From positions 24,688 to 51,410 of the forward strand of contig DAAI01000050.1 in assembly GCA_001701105.1 (NCBI GenBank): DNA of 26,723 nt, given 5' to 3'. The DNA is from Bacteroidales bacterium GP1 (GTDB lineage Bacteria; Bacteroidota; Bacteroidia; Bacteroidales; Muribaculaceae). Below, piece by piece: positions 24,583-26,723 of the stretch (position 1 is its first letter; the number at the start of each line of letters is the position of its first letter). The position numbers were made by a program, and so were the translations under genes. Under the pieces are notes generated by a model that made no database searches, had not been told where the DNA came from, and saw only the letters and a list, made by a program, of their open reading frames with translations.

Positions 24583-25065
24583 ATGAAGAAAGTATTTTTT
24601 GGATTCGCCGCAGCCCTGCTTGCGCTGACGGCATGCTGTGGCAATAAGACATGTGGCACAGACGGCAATTGCAAAGACGATGACAAGGATCTTGTCTACA
24701 CCGGTATTCTCCCTGCAGCTGATACGGATGGAGTGCGCTATACCCTTACCCTGGACTACGATAAGGACACAAAGGGTGACTATGATCTGAATCAGACTTA
24801 TGTGGCTCTCGATAGCCTCGCTCCCGGCGGATATAAGAATCTGAATTCATTCAAGAGCGAAGGTGACTTTTATGTAGAGAATAAGACCGTCGACGGACAG
24901 AATGTAAAATACCTGCGTCTTGTTCCTGAGGCAAAGGATTCCAACGGTGATACCACGACGCTTTATATGCTCGTAACCAACGACAGCACCCTGACGCTCG
25001 TTGGTGCAGACCTCAAGGTTCCTGAGAATAAGGATCTGAACTATGATCTGAAATTGCAGAAATAA
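24583..25065 (+). CDS. NlpE-like lipoprotein
   Basis: A 160-residue exported lipoprotein: signal MKKVFFGFAAALLALTA with lipidated C18 in the lipobox LTAC. The domain from about residue 37 (LVYTGILPAADTDGVRYTLTLDYDKD) to about 145 matches the N-terminal beta-barrel of NlpE (PF04170), the E. coli outer-membrane sensor of copper and surface stress. The short linker after the lipobox carries three more cysteines (C19, C24, C30) among acidic residues, a possible metal or redox site. Bacteroidetes have many NlpE-like lipoproteins of unknown role, so a specific function is not assigned. It is monocistronic, followed by a good terminator. Confidence 0.82.
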   Translation: MKKVFFGFAAALLALTACCGNKTCGTDGNCKDDDKDLVYTGILPAADTDGVRYTLTLDYDKDTKGDYDLNQTYVALDSLAPGGYKNLNSFKSEGDFYVENKTVDGQNVKYLRLVPEAKDSNGDTTTLYMLVTNDSTLTLVGADLKVPENKDLNYDLKLQK

Positions 25066-25083
25066 GCGTAAGGCAAATATACT

Positions 25084-25118
25084 AAAGGGGGATGCGCCAT
25101 CAGGTTGCATCCCTCTTT
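25084..25118 (+). terminator. Terminator of the NlpE-like gene
   Basis: AAAGGGGGATGC (25084-25095) pairs with GCATCCCTCTTT (25107-25118) with one G-T wobble and an 11-nt loop; the T-rich end of the right arm completes an intrinsic terminator 18 bases after the stop. Confidence 0.75.
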
Positions 25119-25144
25119 ATGTTCCGCAGAGGAGGAGAATGAGA

Positions 25145-25183
25145 ATCCGGCCGGATGTCCCATCGGGATATTTCCGGCCGGAT
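25145..25183 (-). terminator. Terminator of the EF-G paralogue gene
   Basis: ATCCGGCCGGA (25145-25155) and TCCGGCCGGAT (25173-25183) form an 11-bp GC-rich stem with inner CCC/GGG pairing. Each arm contains the self-complementary TCCGGCCGGA. On the - strand it lies 18 bases after the EF-G stop and is followed by TCTCATTCTCC. Confidence 0.65.
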
Positions 25184-25201
25184 ATTTACGGGGCTGAATT
25201 A

Positions 25202-26723
25202 TTAGTCTTCTGTCTGGGTTTCGGCGTATTCTTTGAGGAGTTTCTCCTGAACATCGGTCGGCACGAGTTCATAGTCGGAGAATTTCATAGAGAAAGAAGC
25301 GCGTCCACCGGTGAGTGAGCTAAGAGTAGTGGCATAAGATGCCATTTCCTTCAGAGGCACTTTTGCCTGAACTTTATTAAGACCGTTTTCACTGTCGGTA
25401 CCCATGAGGACACCGCGGCGGCTCGGAAGATCGCTCATCACATCACCCATGGCATCGTCGGTGGTAAGCACCTCAATGTCGTATACGGGCTCCAGGATCT
25501 TCGGCTTGGCTTCGCGGAATGCCTGGGAGAAGGCGTTACGTCCGGCAAGACGGAAGGAGATTTCATTGGAGTCTACCGGGTGCATCTTTCCGTCGTAGAT
25601 CATAACACGCACGTCGCGGGCGTAAGAACCGGTGAGGGGTCCCTGCTCCATGCGATCCATAAGGCCTTTGACAATGGCCGGGATGAACCGGGCATCAATC
25701 GCACCACCAACAATGCAGTTGTAGACAACGAGCTTGCCTCCCCATTCCAATGGAATTTCCTGCTTGTCGCGGACGTTGAGTTTGTATTCCTGATTTCCGA
25801 ACTTATAGGTGTCGGGCTCGGGCATTCCTTCGGTGTATGGCTCAATTATCAGATGAACCTCACCAAACTGACCAGAACCTCCCGATTGCTTCTTATGACG
25901 GTAATCGGCACGAGCGGCCTTGGTGATTGTCTCACGATATGGAATCTTCTGCTCGCTGAATTCCACTGGCAACTTTTCATTGTTCTCAATGCGCCATTTG
26001 AGGGTGCGGAGATGGAACTCGCCCTGACCTTTTACGAGAGTCTGCTTGAGTTCTTTGGATTGTTCGATGATCCAGGTAGGATCCTCCTCGTGCATACGGG
26101 TGAGGATGGCCATCATCTTCTCGGCATCCGATTCGCTTACGGGCTTGATTGCACGGATGTATTTAGGCGCGGGATATTTGATGAAGTCGAACTGCCAGTC
26201 GCAACCCTTCTCATCGAGTGTATTTCCGGTGCGGACATCCTTCAGTTTTACTGCAGCGCCAATATCCCCGGCCATGAGAGTCTCGGCGGGAGTGCGGAGC
26301 TGACCGCAAACTGTGAAAATCTGTGCCAGACGCTCCTTGCTGCTGCGGGAAATATTCTCAAGGTCGGCACCGGCCTTAAGCGTCCCGCTCATCACCTTGA
26401 AGTAGCTTACTTCACCGATGTGAGGCTCGACGGAAGTCTTAAAGATGAATACAGAAACCGGTCCGTCGGCTTTAGGAGCAACCGGCTCACCTGCCGTATT
26501 GAGTGGCGCGGGCATATCCTCTACGAGCGGGCAAACATTGCCGAGGAATTCCATGAGGCGGCGTACGCCCATGTCCTTGAGGGCTGATAGGACAACCACG
26601 GGATAGATCGAGCGGTCCATCAGACCTTTGCGGATACCTTCGCGCAGTTCATCTTCAGAGAGGTGACCCTCTTCAAAGAATTTTTCCATCAGGGCCTCGT
26701 GATATTCGCCCTCAACCAGATGG
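25202..26723 (-). CDS. Elongation factor G paralogue (FusA2-like), C-terminal two thirds
   Basis: About 506 residues are visible; the frame is open to the window edge, and the GTP-binding P-loop and switches lie outside. Visible parts are the end of the G domain, domain II (VFIFKTSVEPHIGEVSYFKVMSG), domain III (ERLAQ... to ...GQGEFHLRTL), domain IV starting PYRETITKAARADYRHKKQ and SGGSGQFGEV, with VVGGAIDARFIPA-like translocation loop sequence, and domain V ending FSDYELVP. The YRHKKQSGGSGQFG wording differs from canonical FusA (YKRQTGGRGQYG type) and fits the second, EF-G2-type paralogue known in Bacteroidetes. It moves tRNAs on the ribosome or replaces EF-G under starvation; whether it hydrolyses GTP cannot be judged here. 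Confidence 0.85.
   Translation of the reverse strand, partial: HLVEGEYHEALMEKFFEEGHLSEDELREGIRKGLMDRSIYPVVVLSALKDMGVRRLMEFLGNVCPLVEDMPAPLNTAGEPVAPKADGPVSVFIFKTSVEPHIGEVSYFKVMSGTLKAGADLENISRSSKERLAQIFTVCGQLRTPAETLMAGDIGAAVKLKDVRTGNTLDEKGCDWQFDFIKYPAPKYIRAIKPVSESDAEKMMAILTRMHEEDPTWIIEQSKELKQTLVKGQGEFHLRTLKWRIENNEKLPVEFSEQKIPYRETITKAARADYRHKKQSGGSGQFGEVHLIIEPYTEGMPEPDTYKFGNQEYKLNVRDKQEIPLEWGGKLVVYNCIVGGAIDARFIPAIVKGLMDRMEQGPLTGSYARDVRVMIYDGKMHPVDSNEISFRLAGRNAFSQAFREAKPKILEPVYDIEVLTTDDAMGDVMSDLPSRRGVLMGTDSENGLNKVQAKVPLKEMASYATTLSSLTGGRASFSMKFSDYELVPTDVQEKLLKEYAETQTED

Noticed and set aside
25580..26587. 335-residue open frame on the + strand
   Set aside because: It lies wholly antisense to the conserved EF-G paralogue and has no recognisable domain; it is a shadow of that gene's codon bias.
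1..26723. CRISPR arrays, insertion sequences, integrases, tRNA or rRNA genes
   Set aside because: Scanned by eye on both strands; no spaced repeat array, transposase-like protein, cloverleaf or rRNA signature was seen.

Overview
The window looks like a chromosomal segment of a gut-type Bacteroidales bacterium; Muribaculaceae is my best guess from protein wording, but that is an inference. Supporting signs are Bacteroidetes-type promoters (TTTG, about 20 bp, TAnnTTTG) before several genes, weak Shine-Dalgarno sites, a DUF3127 protein, a GT3 glycogen synthase and a C10 (streptopain-type) protease. No mobile element, CRISPR array, tRNA or rRNA was seen.

Region 1 (1-9172, + strand) is a sugar-acid catabolic cluster: the end of an amidohydrolase/lactonase gene, a FucP-family transporter, an alcohol dehydrogenase resembling E. 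coli L-galactonate 5-dehydrogenase (LgoD), tagaturonate reductase (uxaB), altronate dehydratase (uxaA) and a secreted CE1-type esterase. Read in order these give L-galactose or its lactone -> L-galactonate -> D-tagaturonate -> D-altronate -> 2-keto-3-deoxy-D-gluconate. Between uxaB and uxaA lies an AT-rich two-gene block with its own promoter: a C10 protease lipoprotein gene broken by a one-base frameshift, and a secreted protein of unknown function.

Region 2 (9176-10418, - strand) is an FtsX/LolE-type ABC permease gene with a one-base frameshift near its start. It is divergent from region 3 (10478-16333), a complete glycine cleavage operon gcvT-gcvH-gcvPA-gcvPB-lpdA with a near-perfect promoter and a strong terminator. 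Its P-protein is encoded as two subunits.

Region 4 (16445-18372) holds, on the - strand, rsmG overlapping a metallo-hydrolase gene, and, divergently, the DUF3127 gene. An orphan promoter-like box and a 13-bp perfect inverted repeat fill the gap after lpdA.

Region 5 (18591-23190) is a glycogen module: a GT3-type glycogen synthase preceded by a cluster of palindromes, then a GT35 alpha-glucan phosphorylase whose start overlaps a 21-codon upstream ORF, closed by a 58-nt nearly fully paired hairpin.

Region 6 (23246-26723) has an acyltransferase-3 membrane protein, a NlpE-like lipoprotein, two facing terminators and the C-terminal part of an EF-G paralogue on the - strand, cut by the window edge.

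The best candidate for something under-described is region 1: an apparent oxidative L-galactose/L-galactonate route whose transporter has lost the proton-coupling Asp of FucP. The two frameshifts need read-level confirmation before any biological reading.
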